Shown here one piece after another: positions 46,447 through 58,482 of a stretch of DNA of 64,000 bases. The position numbers and the translations under genes were made by a program. The stretch comes from Vicia villosa (lineage: Eukaryota > Streptophyta > Magnoliopsida > Fabales > Fabaceae), in contig NC_081185.1 of assembly GCF_029867415.1 (NCBI RefSeq), positions 81,503,553 to 81,567,552 of the forward strand. Reading direction: 5' to 3'. The stretch's first letter is position 1, and each line of letters begins with the position of its first letter. The notes under the pieces are model-generated. The model saw nothing but the letters and a program-made list of their open reading frames with translations, ran no database searches and was not told the DNA's origin.

Positions 46447-46869
46447 GTATTTTTGGTAAGAAGAGAATTATACTCTTGTTTCATGGCTTCAAACCAATGA
46501 GGTTGAGCTAAGGCCTGTTTAACTGTGGTTGGTTCAGTATGGGATAAGAACACCTTAGCCTTTAGATGACTTGTCTTGCCTCTAGTTACCATATGATGGT
46601 TATTTGTTACTAAGGGTGTTTCAGGAATAGTGTTATGAATAAATGGAGATAAGGAAGGTTCAGAGGAAGGAGAAATTGGGGGACTGGTGTGAAGTTCAGG
46701 GGCGGACAATTTTCCAGAGCTACTTTGTCCTGTTGTTATGACTCAGATAAGGAGTGTTGGGTAACATTAGGTGTAGTGTTATTACTGATGGTGACATGTC
46801 TTGTAGGACTGTCAGTCTAATTAATAGGTGACATAGGTTGGTCAGGACTGATATTAGTAGGTTGTCTGT

Positions 46870-47954
46870 TCACATTGCTAGGACAATGTCCTGTGGTATT
46901 GTGATAGTGTAGTAATCTAGGTGCGGGTAGGGATTTGGTAGTGCTGATTGAATCAGTTTGGATTGTACACCAAAAAAAGGAAACATAGTTTCATTAAACA
47001 CAACATCTTTTGATATGTATATTTTGCCTTCCTTACTCAAACATTTGTGGCCTTTGTGATGGGGGATATTCTGAGATACGTGCACTCATAACTTCTAAGT
47101 TGTAGCTTAATTATATTGAATGGTCTTAGGTGTAGAAAACATGAGCATCCAAAAGTTCTAAGACATTGGTAGTCATGCATTTGGTTGAATAGAGCATGAT
47201 AAGGGGAAATGGACTTAGGAAAGGTAGAAGTGGGCAGTCTATTAAAAGGTAGAATTTGAAGCTACGGTCCCAAAACTCAATAGCAAGATTAGCATGAGCT
47301 AATAAAGTTAGATCCACTTCTACTATACTCCTATGTTTTCTTTCCTGTCCCATTTTGATGGGATGTGTGAGGACATGTTAACCTGTGCAGTATACCAAGT
47401 CATTCAAAAATTTAGTGAATGGTCTAAATTCACCACCAAAATCAAACTGTACAGCTTTGATTGTGACTTTGAACTGAGTTTAAACATGCACCAAAATTGT
47501 TTAAAATTCCTAAGGCTTCAGATTTTTGTTTTAGGAAGTATAGCCAAGTGTGCTTGGTGTAAGTATCAACAATAGCTATATAATAGGAGTATCTCTAACT
47601 AGAGGGATTGGGAGAAGGACCTCATAAGTCAACATGGATAAGTTTAAATGGAGTAGTGTAAATAGTTTGATATAAAGGACCATGTAACCTATTAGATTTA
47701 CCAACACTACATAAGTTATAGAATTCAACGCACTCTTTATTAGGTGATGAAATGTTACAAAGTTTCAATACAGATTTATGGGTAACTGCATTAGTATGAC
47801 CTAATCTGTTATGCCAAAGAGAAAACTTATTAGAACAAGTACTTGGAAATTGTGTGAGTTGATCTTTGGGAGACACACTAGCAGTGTTAGCAGCAGGGTG
47901 AGAGGTGGATTCCATTGCCAGAGTTGAAAAACAGTATAGTCCACTAGTAACCAA
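46870..47954 (-). pseudogene. Copia integrase relic
   Basis: LWHNRLGHTNAVTHKSVLKL is the pre-integrase zinc-binding region. ERKHRSIVEVDLTLLAHANL and HKGHKCLSKEGKIYISKDVV correspond to the catalytic core end and the C-terminal part. Frames change several times. Confidence 0.85.
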
Positions 47955-48409
47955 GAATCCTTCTTAAAGAACCTCCTTAAATACCTAAGATTTGACAAAG
48001 CAATAATTAGAGTGGAACTCAAAAAAGACATTGTTATTTTTGGCAAACTTAGATACAATCATGAGATTTCTAGTAATACTAGATACATGAAGCAAATTAT
48101 TCAGAGACAAAGTAGTTTGAGATGCTATAGATGGTTTAATTTTAGCTGAACCAACTGACTTAATGCTTAAGCATTAACCATTACCAACAAGGACTTTATT
48201 AGAACCTGCGTAATTTTGTGTGTGATGAAGGTAAGAACTATCAATAGTTAGGTTATGAGAAGCACCTGAAACAGTAAACCATGCTTGGGATTCCAAGTTT
48301 GATGGAATTTGAAGATCCTCATGATGAGCTAAGAGAACTCCAGCTTGTGTAGAGCTGAACTCTTGTTTCTTCTGCTCTTCCTTAGGTTGAGCAACTTAAG
48401 TAGTCACCT

Positions 48410-49294
48410 GATTCTTTGATGGAGTTGGCTCAAATTTCTCATCATAATGATGCCAAAAATCCATAACAGAGTGGCCATACTTGCCACATAGTTGGCATGT
48501 TGGCCTATTCCTAGTGGTATACTAGGCTCGAGCTCTACCACAACTCATTCCCCTAGTGCTGCCTATGCCTCTATGGAATTCAGAACCACCTCTGGTGGTT
48601 TTGCCATTGAAAGTATCATCATAGTGAGCCAGATTTGTTGTGGCATTAGCATGGGGTAGTTCTTGACGATATTTGTCAAGCTGTGCTTCTTGCACACACA
48701 GTAGAGCTTCAATTTCGTAAAGTGTAGGTGGTTCGAATTTACCATAAACCATCATAATGAACAGATTGTATTCCTCCGGAAGGCCTTGCAAGATGGCACC
48801 TATTTGATCTAGTTCAGAAATCGATCCTCCTAATGCACGAAGGGCATCTTAAATTGCACGAATTCGGAGCACAAACTTTGAAATTGAACGATTTGCTTTC
48901 TTTGTTACCTTAAATTGAGCTCTGAGCTGATGCACCCTGGCTTTTATGACCGTAGTGAAGTATTTGTGGATTTGATCCCAGATCTGGTACGAATGATTGC
49001 AAGATAGAACTCTTGAACGGTCCAAGATTCATACTCATCAAATTGGGTATTGACTATGGGATCTTCTCCAGTCTTGAACAACAAAGGAATTTCTGGATTA
49101 ACAACAAACCTGTGAATCTTGTGCGCAAGAATTATGCCTTCAACTTGTTGATTCCATAAAAGGAAGTTCTTCTCCTATAGTTTGATGGAGAGCTTTGGTC
49201 CAAACACTGTGTGATTGGATGTGTTTGAGATAGGCGAGATTTGCGACGCCATAAATTGTGGATGTGAATCCGAATCTTGAGGTGACGTAGCCAT
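48410..49294 (-). pseudogene. Copia gag relic
   Basis: The probable start ATG is at 49294-49292 (MATSPQDSDSHPQF). The reading is lost to a frameshift after about 40 codons. MQGLPEEYNLFIMMVYGKFE (48791 leftward) and the Gly/Arg-rich part after it are the second half of Gag; a degenerate zinc knuckle region lies near 48480-48500. Confidence 0.75.
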
Positions 49295-49665
49295 GGATGA
49301 AGCTTCTCTGAAGCTTACACCGAACTTCTTGATAACAAAAATTCACGGGAAGGTGATGAGCTTCGTTGCCGAAGTTCAGAGAAAGCGAGACGATGAAGGC
49401 GTGGTTGGCGGAAGGTGGGGTGGATCGTGGAGGATTGATACCATATTGAAGTGTAAAGTGCTTTGCATTATCATTCATTCATTCAACAATTGTGTGTACA
49501 TTTTCAGTTACATAATCAGTTGAACAACCTTCAACTATATACATCAATGACTCTTATCACCACAACTCTATCTAATGAAACAATAAGAGATTATCTAGCT
49601 AAAGCCCATTACAGATTGAAAGCCCAATAACAAGGCCCAAGACAGTAGTGTATACTAATACTAGG

Positions 49666-50275
49666 GATTTGAACGATAAGAAGTTGTTTTGTGTGTCGAA
49701 GATCTGAACTCTCCAAGCTTTCATCCTTCCATGGTTTTTGCTTGGGTCACAAACTCATTTGAGAGAAAGGACACACATTTGCTAATCGACCTTGTGAAGT
49801 TTCATGGTGGCACCTTAAGTCAAGCAGAGCTCATTAAAGAGTGAGTTTAATTTGAAATCACCGGCTAGTATTGAGAATATGTTTAACAGGTTTGAACATA
49901 GTCACTTAATTTACTAGGTATTGCACAGAATTGGTTTGCATGAATCTAATTCTTTGAGAGTTTTATACCGCATACTCCAATTTGTACGACGTACCCAAAC
50001 AAATTGTGAACATTTATGACTGTGGATTTGAACCTGTTCTAAATACTTTGGATTTAGAAGATGTATTTACGGATGCCCCAAAAGCACCAGAGTTTCTTGG
50101 CCTTATTTTGCGCTAAAACTATGACAGAGTATGAGCATGTAGTCTTTGAAGGAGATTGAGCTGTTAATACGCGGGGACGGAGAAGAACCAAGAAGCCTCT
50201 TACATATGGAAATTGCGGCTGATGTTCTTGGAAGTGACCTCAAATGACTTCTTTTAGAATTTGAATATAGATAAA
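49666..50275 (+). pseudogene. eIF4G pseudogene, part 2 (MA3 domain)
   Basis: Directly right of the copia element, the frame from about 49680 reads VEDLNSPSFHPSMVFAWVTN followed by SFERKDTHLLIDLVKFHGG and LSQAELIKE, then an intron-like gap, then GFEPVLN and TDAPKAPEFLGLILR (about 50029-50115), then LKEIELLIRGDGEEPRSLL and ADVLGSDLK (about 50140-50250). These are consecutive parts of the plant eIF4G MA3 domain. Stops follow each piece, and introns are kept, so this is a genomic copy, not a processed one. Confidence 0.8.
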
Positions 50276-51093
50276 TACAAACTTCCTTGGAAGGTAAAAA
50301 AGCAAACCTGTTTGACTAATTGATAAATCATAAAGTATAAATAAACTAAAAAAAATCTAAAACTAATCCACATCAATGCAAAGCTATTGGGTTGAAGACT
50401 TTTGGGTTAAATGATTATATGTTTCGATTTCTAACTTCAATATTTATTTATATTTATAAGTTAATATAAATAATTTATTAATATTTATAAACTAATATCT
50501 TTAAAAAATATATAGTTGATGATTTAATAAAAAAATATATTAAAGATATATTTAGACTAGTTTGTTGTGCTTAGTCTAACTAACTAATTACTTAACCAAT
50601 TAGATTAATTAGTTGTTGATATTAGCTATATAAAATTTCTACTACTTCATATAAGAACTACTCTTTAATTGTTCAATATATTTCTTCTTATTATTTTCTC
50701 TATGAACAAATTGTAATTTGGTATCAGAAAAATAATTATTATATTATATTGGTTAGAGGATTAATGTTTATTTTGATTTTCTATACATAGGTTTCTTTAT
50801 TGGAGGTAATTTTTTTCGTGTTGTGCTAGACATTAAATATAGGTAAATCTTCTAGTCAAGATTTGAACATTAGTTTTCATCATAGTAGGAGTCTATCACA
50901 TACCATCCTCTTCAAAGATATATCGGTTTGCAAACGAACTTCCCGAGTCAATATCTTTTCAAATTTTATAGATGACTATCTCGTAACACCACACTAATAT
51001 GTGTTAATAATCATATTAGTAAGCCGTAGAATTTTTGGCATTGAACACATGAAAAAATTAAAAATGACATAATAGAATCGTATTGACGCGGTT
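50276..51093. other. Gap with a possible copia LTR/primer-site relic
   Basis: No gene. Around 50560-50735 a TATATAAA box, a leader-like stretch and AATTTGGTATCAGA (a degraded iMet primer site) occur in LTR order on the plus strand. No second LTR or pol sequence adjoins. The 60-codon minus ORF at 50994 is incidental. Confidence 0.35.
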
Positions 51094-51780
51094 GGAAAAA
51101 TCATAGAGTCGCGGCACAGCTTATCATCCCGAAACGGATGGCCAAACAGAAGTGGTAAATATATCGTTAGAAACATATCTTTGGTGTTGGGCTAATGAGC
51201 ATCCTCGACAATGGCACAAGTTCTTGCATCTTGCTGAGTTTTGGTACAACACGTCATTTTATACGGGTATTCAGACTGTTCAAAGCTCTCTACGGCCACA
51301 ATCCACCTAATATACCATATTATTTGGATGGATCAGTGAATCCACCTAATATACCATATTATTTGGATGGATCAGTGAATGAAACTTCCTTGGATATCTC
51401 TCTGCAAACACGACAACAAATCTTAACTCAATAAAAGTCTAACATTAAAAAGAGCTAAATCCAAATGGAAAAGCAAGCAAATAAACACCCATTAAATTTT
51501 ACCTTCAAGTAGAGAGATCTGGTGCTCCTAAGATTGCAACAATACAGGCAAAACACCATTTCACGAAGAGTTTCACAGAAGCGCCAAACGATACTATAGA
51601 TCGTTCAAAATCATCAAAAGGGTTGAAGAAGTCTGAAGTCGCTTATATGTTGGACCTCCTTTCGTCTTCACGTGTACATCCGGTATTTCATGTATCCTTG
51701 ATGAAACCATTTCATGGAACCACTATGAGGGATGTTGTTCACGTGTTGCCTCCTAGAAAAGGATTTACAGTTTTATGATT
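51094..51780 (+). pseudogene. Ty3/gypsy integrase relic
   Basis: YHPETDGQTEVVNISLETYL and EHPRQWHKFLHLAEFWYNTS correspond to the region around the third catalytic residue of gypsy integrase. After a frame change, VAYMLDLLSSSRVHPVFHVS near 51640-51700 matches the GPY/F-side end. A 39-bp segment (AATCCACCTAATATACCATA onwards) is duplicated in tandem at about 51301-51378 without shifting frame. LTRs are absent. Confidence 0.8.
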
Positions 51781-52165
51781 GATTTCACCAAAAAACAATC
51801 ACAACTTCTCTACCCATCACAAAAAGTTGGGTAGTGTACCTTCAACCAATCACAACGTTCCATTTAATTTTAACACATTTAATTAATTATAAAATAGTAC
51901 AATTTTTTGTTGTTTCCAAGAAATTTTACATTGAAGGTAACTTTACCAAACTTTTTGAGTTGGGTAGATAAGAATTCACCTATGAAAATACATGCACTTG
52001 CAAATGCTTTTACTAATAACATTAAAGTGGTTCAACCCCACTTGATATCCTTTTCACGTGATGCGGGATCCCTACCTTTCCCAGCCAACATGTGTCCCAA
52101 CGGCTGAATTCCAAACCCATTAGGAAGAAGAAGAAATCACTGTTACTAAAAGACTTTTATTTAAA

Positions 52166-52699
52166 GAAAATTTATTTATACACTCATATAGAGTGAAAAA
52201 ATCCCTGAAAATCTCAAAATGTCCTTCGGATATGCATATTCGAACACATCCAAAAGAAATTTGTGATATTGCTCAGATATGCATATCTGAACTCACTCAA
52301 AGAAATATGGGATATTGGTTTATTCGGATATGCATATCCGAATAAACCAAATTCCCAAATTTCTTTTGACTTTATTTTAAAAAAATATTTATTTATAATA
52401 TAGTTTTAATATAATTAAAGTGAGTTATTATAAATAAAGAATAAATTAAATACAAATTGTTATAAATAATGAATGAAGAGATTAAATAAAATTTTAATTT
52501 TGTACAATTGTCACAATTTTTTTAAAATTATAAAAATAATTATTTTTTAAATGACTACAACATTATACATTATAATTAATAAAATTATCATGTTAAAAAT
52601 ATCCTCTTATTAGCAATATAATTTTTAATTTATATTAATTTTTTCTTTAATTAATTTTATTTGAAAATAATGTGTTGATTTAAATATTTAATAGGTTGA

Positions 52700-52735
<36 letters not shown>

Positions 52736-53240
52736 GAGAAAAAATGATATACACTGACAATGTAAAATAATTTTACTTTATCAATCAATCACGACCAAGT
52801 TAAGTGCTAAGTCACACCGTTATTTTAAAAAAAAAATATGTGACATGGCTAAATTATGTTACACTATCAGTGCACTACCTTTAACCTCTATTATTATATA
52901 TTGATTGTAATGATATATATTTAATTATATATTTTGATTAATATAATTAATTATATTATTAATATAATTGATTCACCTTGATTTAATTTTTTTTTATAAA
53001 TGTTGGGTTATTTCGGAAATATATCTCCGAAAACTCCAAACTCATTTAATTGAGCTATTTCGGAAATATATCTCCGAAAACTCCAAACTCATTTAATTGA
53101 GTTATTTCGGAAATGCATCTCCTAAAACACCAATAAATTGTGAGTTTGATGCGTTCAGAGATGCATCTCCAAATTTTAGAAGCAAAAGAAATATCGTCAG
53201 AGGGCCTTAGAAAGGTATACGGATGTATAGAGAAATTCTC
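52166..53240. mobile_element. Mutator-like non-autonomous element A, 1075 bp
   Basis: Ends GAAAATTTATTTATAC and, inverted, GAGAATTTCTCTATAC are flanked by a perfect 9-bp duplication TTATTTAAA (52157-52165 and 53241-53249). The left end carries three palindromes of the form TCGGATATGCATATCCGA (52225-52350); the right end carries four of the form TTTCGGAAATATATCTCCGAAA (53015-53175), two of which sit in a 52-bp tandem repeat. The middle is AT-rich with an (ATT)n run at 52698-52736. There is no ORF. The 9-bp duplication places it in the Mutator superfamily. Confidence 0.85.
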
Positions 53241-53249
53241 TTATTTAAA

Positions 53250-53964
53250 TTAAGAGGTGTAGTTAATATTATGCTTTCTAGTCTTTATTTTAAGTGGTCA
53301 ATGGCCAATTAAGCTACTTTAATCTAGCTATATAAGGAGATGGAGGGCCAAACACATTTTTCATAAATCTCTTATAAAAAAAACAGCTTTTTTTTAAAGA
53401 CAAAAAATTGAATAAAAGGAGCTTGTAAAAAATGCGTTGAAACCAAATTTTTCGGAGCTTAAAACATGTGGTCGCGGTTCGAATCCCAACGAAAACACTT
53501 TTCTTTAAAAAAATGGCGCTAATGTAGTAGACGGAAATTTTTAAATTTTTTCTACGGTTCATAATATCTAGAGTTATGTTTTATTTATTCTTTTTTTCTT
53601 CTTGTGTTTACATCATCATTTTTGTAGGTACTAGTATTGTCAAACTTTTTATTCGTTTTATATATTATGTCTTGTTTTATTGTATAATGATTTTCAATAA
53701 TAATATTATGAATTTCTTCTACTATACACTAACTTATAGATGTTAATATAACAATTAAATAATACGCATTATATACATACACACACGAAACAACTTTTAA
53801 ATTAAAAATAACTTTAAAAAAATAATCATAACCAAACAACTTTAACTTTATTTTAAAAGCTCTTATTTTTAACTTTAACTTTAAAGTAACTTTTAAGACT
53901 TAAAAAGGTTGGGCCAAACGAGCTCAATGTAAGAGTTGTTTTGAAATTGGAGAAGAAAAGTTGT
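53250..53964. other. Gap between Mutator-like elements
   Basis: No gene or complete element. GGTTCGAATCC at 53476-53486 is a perfect polymerase III B-box sequence, but no A box or tRNA fold surrounds it. The 82-codon minus ORF at 53314 has no recognisable feature. Confidence 0.4.
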
Positions 53965-54366
53965 TTTTATCACGACAATTTCTTTATGGACCCCCCAACC
54001 TTCTTGGATATCCGTGGCGAAATATCTAAAATGCTCCAATATTTCGGAAGTGCATCACCGAAATCATTTTTTTTTCTGAAAAAAGTTTATTTCGGAAGTG
54101 CATTTCCGAAAACACCTGATTTTTAGGAAAAAAAAAGTGTTTTCAGAAATGCACTTCAGAAAACATCCCTTAGAATATTTCAGAAATACACTTCCGAAAT
54201 ATCATCACTTGTAGATCTGAGTTTTTACAGCATCATCCAAGTTTTTACAGCATCATCCAAGCCATGCCGGTACCAGCATCATCCAAGCCAAAACTACAAT
54301 CAAACCACACGATTGATTTTTACAGCCACATCCACTACACAATTACCTCCTCCTCTTGCAGCCACC

Positions 54367-55356
54367 TGTTTACGGTGATTTCCGGTAAACAACCGCTAGT
54401 CTTCCAAACTATAATAAATAAGATTTGGTTACTTGCAGGATCGACTAGATTGATCCTAGGACACATAGTCAAGAAGATTGTCATCAATGTTTATTCGAAT
54501 CATATTCATTATTTGTCTTCTTCAATAGGCGTTGTTCGATTAACAGAACAAATAGTCTTGACAATCACTTTGTTACATATAAATGTGACTTCAACGAAAA
54601 GATAAGTGACATAACATAGAAAATTAAAAAGACAATTGAAACGTAAAGAATCTTAAACTGCAGAAATATAAAAGACTTTGAAAGTAAATAGCATGAAAGT
54701 AATTCGAAAGTAAATGACATTAAAGTAAAGATGCAGAAACGTAAATGGCAAGAAGTAAACGAAATGCAGTAATTCTGAAAGATATTTAAAAGCAAAGGAT
54801 AATACACATGTATTAAAATGGTGGTGTCATACGTACATTTTCTCAGCGAACTCTTTCTCTTAACGCTTGATACTTGAGTAAATATGTGAGTGATTTGTAC
54901 AAAATGAACACACAGAATCCTAACATTAAGACTCCTATTTATACTAGTTTCGACCTTAACGGTCCTATACTAATCTGCTGCCACGTTTCTCATAAGGACT
55001 TCTAGCGATGCCATCTGTTACTGGACAGTTACGAAACCGTCTTCGAATTTCAAATCTTCCCGCCTGAGTCCGTCTTCGACGCGTGGCAGTGCATTAAACA
55101 AACACTACGAAAAAACACGCTAAGTAGTAATACTTGAATATATTTACAAATTCGTCTAAGTCCCCGAAGACACATACTTTTCACTAGCTTTCAGTATTCA
55201 TTATCTTCATAGTGAACTTAGAAATATTTACTCTCGAAGCATGACCATCAGTAGTCATTCTTTTATTTTTAAGGGATGGCCATCAGTAACCATCTTTCCT
55301 TCGATTTTCTACCTCTTCGAAGGATAAATACTTCAAAACGAAATCTTCAGCTAACA
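54367..55356 (-). mobile_element. Solo LTR, 990 bp
   Basis: The plus-strand ends TGTTTACGG and GCTAACA are flanked by a perfect 5-bp duplication CCACC (54362-54366 and 55357-55361). On the minus strand it begins TGTTAGCTGAAG and has a TATA-like TATAAATAGG (near 54945-54955), giving the orientation. Family not identified. Small ORFs at 54264 and 54565 cross or lie in it. Confidence 0.85.
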
Positions 55357-55465
55357 CCACCCCATTGTTAACTCCTATGTTTAGTGTGCTCCATATTTCT
55401 TGGTTTTTTCTTTGGCCACCTCCCTATGGGGGTCACCCCCAGCGAAAATCCCAAAATACCCCTGC

Positions 55466-55615
55466 TTCGGAAATGAACTTCCGAAGCGCTTTTTTATTTT
55501 AAAAAATTTCCTTAATTCGGAAGTGCATCTCCGAAAACACCCCATGGGGGGTGCCTTCGGAGATGAACTTCCGAAAACACCTCATGGGGGGTGTCTTCGG
55601 AAATGAACTTCCGAA
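55466..55615. repeat. Left palindrome array of element C
   Basis: Four palindromes at 55466-55485, 55516-55535, 55556-55575 and 55596-55615. The last three are spaced exactly 40 bp. A typical copy is TTCGGAAATGAACTTCCGAA. Copies two to four are separated by ACACC-CATGGGGGGTG spacers which themselves are partly palindromic. Confidence 0.92.
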
Positions 55616-55840
55616 TTATGCAGAAACTGTGTTTTTTTTTTATGTTTTTTCATAACAGTCTCGCATTTTAATTAAACGCAAACGCCAAATAAAATAAGCA
55701 ATAGATAAACTGAAAATACTAATATGATAAATAAACAAAAAAAATACTAATCCGATGAAAATAATATATACAAACCGAAAAAAATAAAAATAGTGTGCTA
55801 AAGATACAATCCGATAACAAAAAATATATAAACCCGACCA

Positions 55841-57856
55841 CTACTGGGTGTGCCTAAACCTCTCCCCCTGAGACCTCCTCTGCCGCCTGTATGTCGCCGC
55901 ACGGTCCGCATCAGTGACGATCATCTCCATCACGGCGACTGCCTCTGGACCGCCCCGCTCCACGATACCTCGATCCAACGCGTCCCACCCAAGCATCGAT
56001 ATCCGCTGGCAGATCGGCATGAGATCAATGGCATGATCATCCTCGGCCTGCTGGTTCTCCAGGATCTCCTCGTGTGCTGGCCTAGGAGCGCCGGGAATGT
56101 CGGGTCTCAGAAGAGGATGTGACACCCGGTAGAACCATGTGACGTATCCCTCCTCACTGTGCCAGTCCTGGGTGACCCGAGTGAGACGGTACTCCAGCGG
56201 TACCACGTGATCCTCCCAATGCTCCCATATGGCAGTGAGCTGCACTCGGGTCACAGTGTCGGGAGCAGCCTCAAAGGGTGACCTGGGTATCCGCTGCACG
56301 AATCCGAACTGACGCATGCACTGCTCAGGGAGATATCGAACCATGATGCCGGTCCCGCATGCCAACCAGCCTGAATATAGAGCAATGCCGTCAAAGGGGA
56401 CAATCTGAGCGTAGTCGACGAACGGCCTCCAGGTGACGTCGTCGTGCATCGTGCGGTCCAAGTACAGACGGTATGGTCCCACCGCATCGTTCCCCCTCTG
56501 GAGAGCGTATCTGGCGGCCCTGGGCACGGCGTCCACGTACGCAGGATCTAAGTGAAAGTCGTGGATGCGGGAGAAGTAGGAGATGATCCAGCTCTGAAAC
56601 AGAAACAAGATAATGTATTAAAATTAAATACGAAACATATATAAATAAATAAATATGATAATGTATTAAAATAAAACGTACCGTAAGCAGTGTGCAGGAT
56701 CCGACCAACTGCCTCGTCCTCCAGTTGGAGGCCTCATTCAGCTTCTGATAGAGATATGCCAGAGTAGCTGACCCCCAGTTCCACTGGTGAACGGTATCCA
56801 GGTCCATGAAATAGCGGAGGTAGGCCACGTCGACGTACCTGGCACTCTTGTCCACAAAGCATGCAGCGCCTACCACATGCATGTACCAGCACCGGAGAGC
56901 GCAGCCGCGGTGGTACTCCCTGAATAGGTCGTTATCCTCCTGCTCGGCCTCGGCCGCCGCGTCCAGGTGGAACTCAAAATAGATGCTCAGTGTAGTGAAC
57001 CGGACATGAGGCCCACAAGTCGTGACGCACTCAAAGTGAGCAACCTCGTGCGGCAGGCCCAAATAGTGCATCATCCACTCAATGGCCTCGACCCTCTGGA
57101 TCCTGGAGTGGTCCAACAGCGGCCCCCTAATAGGCAGGTGGAGAAGACACTGGACGTCATGCAAGGTGATCGTCAACTCTCCCACCGGCAAGTGGAAAGA
57201 AGACGTCTCCTTGTGCCAGCGCTCCACAAATGCCCCCTGCATGCCGGTGCTGATGGTGGTGTACCCGGTCATGCAGAGCCCGCTAAGCCCTGAACCTCGC
57301 ACATGGTCGTTAAACCACTGAGCTGCTGGTTTAAACAGACCAAAAATCTTCCTGGAGTGGTTCACCATTTTCAATGGCTCTCTCTCCTGTTACAAAAAAA
57401 ACAAATAAGCGAGAAATAAACGGTAAAATTATAAAAAATGGTGACAAATAAACGGCTAAGTTAAAAAAATACCTCTCCCTCCCAGATCCGCCGAGCGACG
57501 TGATCCTGGTAGTGAATCAGCAGGGAAGTGTCAAAAGGCCCTCCCGGATAGCTATCCACCTCCTGCTCCTCCTACTCCTCCTCCTCCCCGACTGGAGGGT
57601 CAACATCCGGTATGACCTCCTCCTCCTCCTCATCCTCATCCTCCTCCTCTCGCTGGCGGGAAGAAGATACCCGAGCCAACCTACTCCTAGAGCCTGAAGC
57701 AGATGAACTCTCCACCAAGTCCTGTGGAACGTGCACACGGCGTCCCCGGCCCCGCCCGCGTGTCGACGCCAGCTGCGCCGCCGCCCGCTCGCGTCTAGCC
57801 GACACAGTCTGGGACTCCCTGCCCTGTCTGATGCGTGCTGGTTGGTTGCCTGACAT
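55841..57856 (-). pseudogene. Plant mobile domain (PMD) protein, one in-frame stop
   Basis: Three exons join in phase 0: 57856-57473, 57386-56682 and 56593-55841, with GT-AG introns; total 613 sense codons if the single TAG at 57574-57572 is counted as a sense position. Exon 1 encodes a basic Arg/Gly-rich and then Glu-rich leader (a nuclear-type, disordered segment); the TAG lies within the Glu run, after residue 94. Exons 2 and 3 encode the PMD, with FVERWHKETSSFHLPVGE, ELTITLHDVQCLLHLPI, CWYMHVVGAACFVDKSA and, in exon 3, YVTWFYRVSHPLL. The PMD family includes MAIN-type nuclear proteins and many transposon-borne copies; biochemical activity is not established. The rest is open and not decayed, so a recent nonsense change or a different splice is possible. 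Confidence 0.82.
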
Positions 57857-57932
57857 GTTCCTGTAAACAATCGAAATCGATTAATATGCGAGACAGATGA
57901 AAAAACAAAAAAAAAATGCACTTCTGATACAG

Positions 57933-58482
57933 TTCGGAAGTTCATTTCCGAAACTGGGATGGAGGTGTTTTCAGAAATGAACTTCCGAAACACCCCTGCG
58001 CAGAGCTTTTCTGCAACCTACAATGGCAGACCCCAAAATCAAACTTTAAACCTATGTCTACACATTCTAAACATCCTAAATACCAGTACCAACCTAACCT
58101 AATACATATTTTCCTATTTGTAAACACCCTAATATCAATTTTAAGCATAGATCTAAAACTCATAATGCTTACCGATTGAAGAGGTTGGAGTGCTTTTTAA
58201 TGTAGTATAGGAAGCTTGTTGGAGCCTTTGATGTTGCCTTGGAAGTCTTTTAACAAAATTTCGCCTTTGGTGTTGTTTGATGTTGGATTAGGGTAAATGA
58301 ATGGGGGAGGGGGAGTGTTCTGCTTAATCTGCAGAACGCGCATTGTTTCGGAAGTTCATTTCCGAAATGCTGTTTTCGGAAATGAACTTCCGAAATGAGA
58401 CAATTTTTTTTAAAAAAAGGCGCTTTCGGAGATGAACTTCCGAAAACACCTTTTTTATGCAGTTCGGAAGTTCATTTCCGAA
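57933..58482. repeat. Right palindrome array of element C
   Basis: Six palindromes at 57933-57952, 57970-57989, 58347-58366, 58375-58394, 58425-58444 and 58463-58482. Two centre types alternate, AAATGAACTT and its complement AAGTTCATTT. The first two are close to the PMD start codon at 57856, so they lie in its probable 5' UTR or promoter. Confidence 0.92.

Larger units (their letters stand above)
43134..49660 (-). mobile_element. Decayed Ty1/copia element inserted in eIF4G pseudogene
   Basis: Short LTRs lie at 43134-43354 (221 bp) and 49444-49660 (217 bp), with a perfect 5-bp duplication CTAGG (43129-43133 and 49661-49665). On the minus strand the LTR ends are TATTAG and CAATA or TAATA, not TG and CA. 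A primer site TGGTATCAATCC (minus strand, ending at 49443) and a polypurine tract TTGAGGGGGAG (minus strand, 43365-43355) confirm orientation. Gag, integrase, reverse transcriptase and RNase H relics follow in copia order, broken by many stops and frameshifts. About 2 kb of Ogre-like sequence sits inside its pol. Confidence 0.88.

Noticed and set aside
57517..57993. 158-codon minus ORF overlapping PMD exon 1
   Set aside because: It is another frame of exon 1; the splice phase and protein family match support the frame starting at 57856.
55466..58482. Regularly spaced palindromes considered as a CRISPR-like array
   Set aside because: The repeats lie in both orientations at transposon ends, spacers are repetitive, and the context is a plant nuclear genome.
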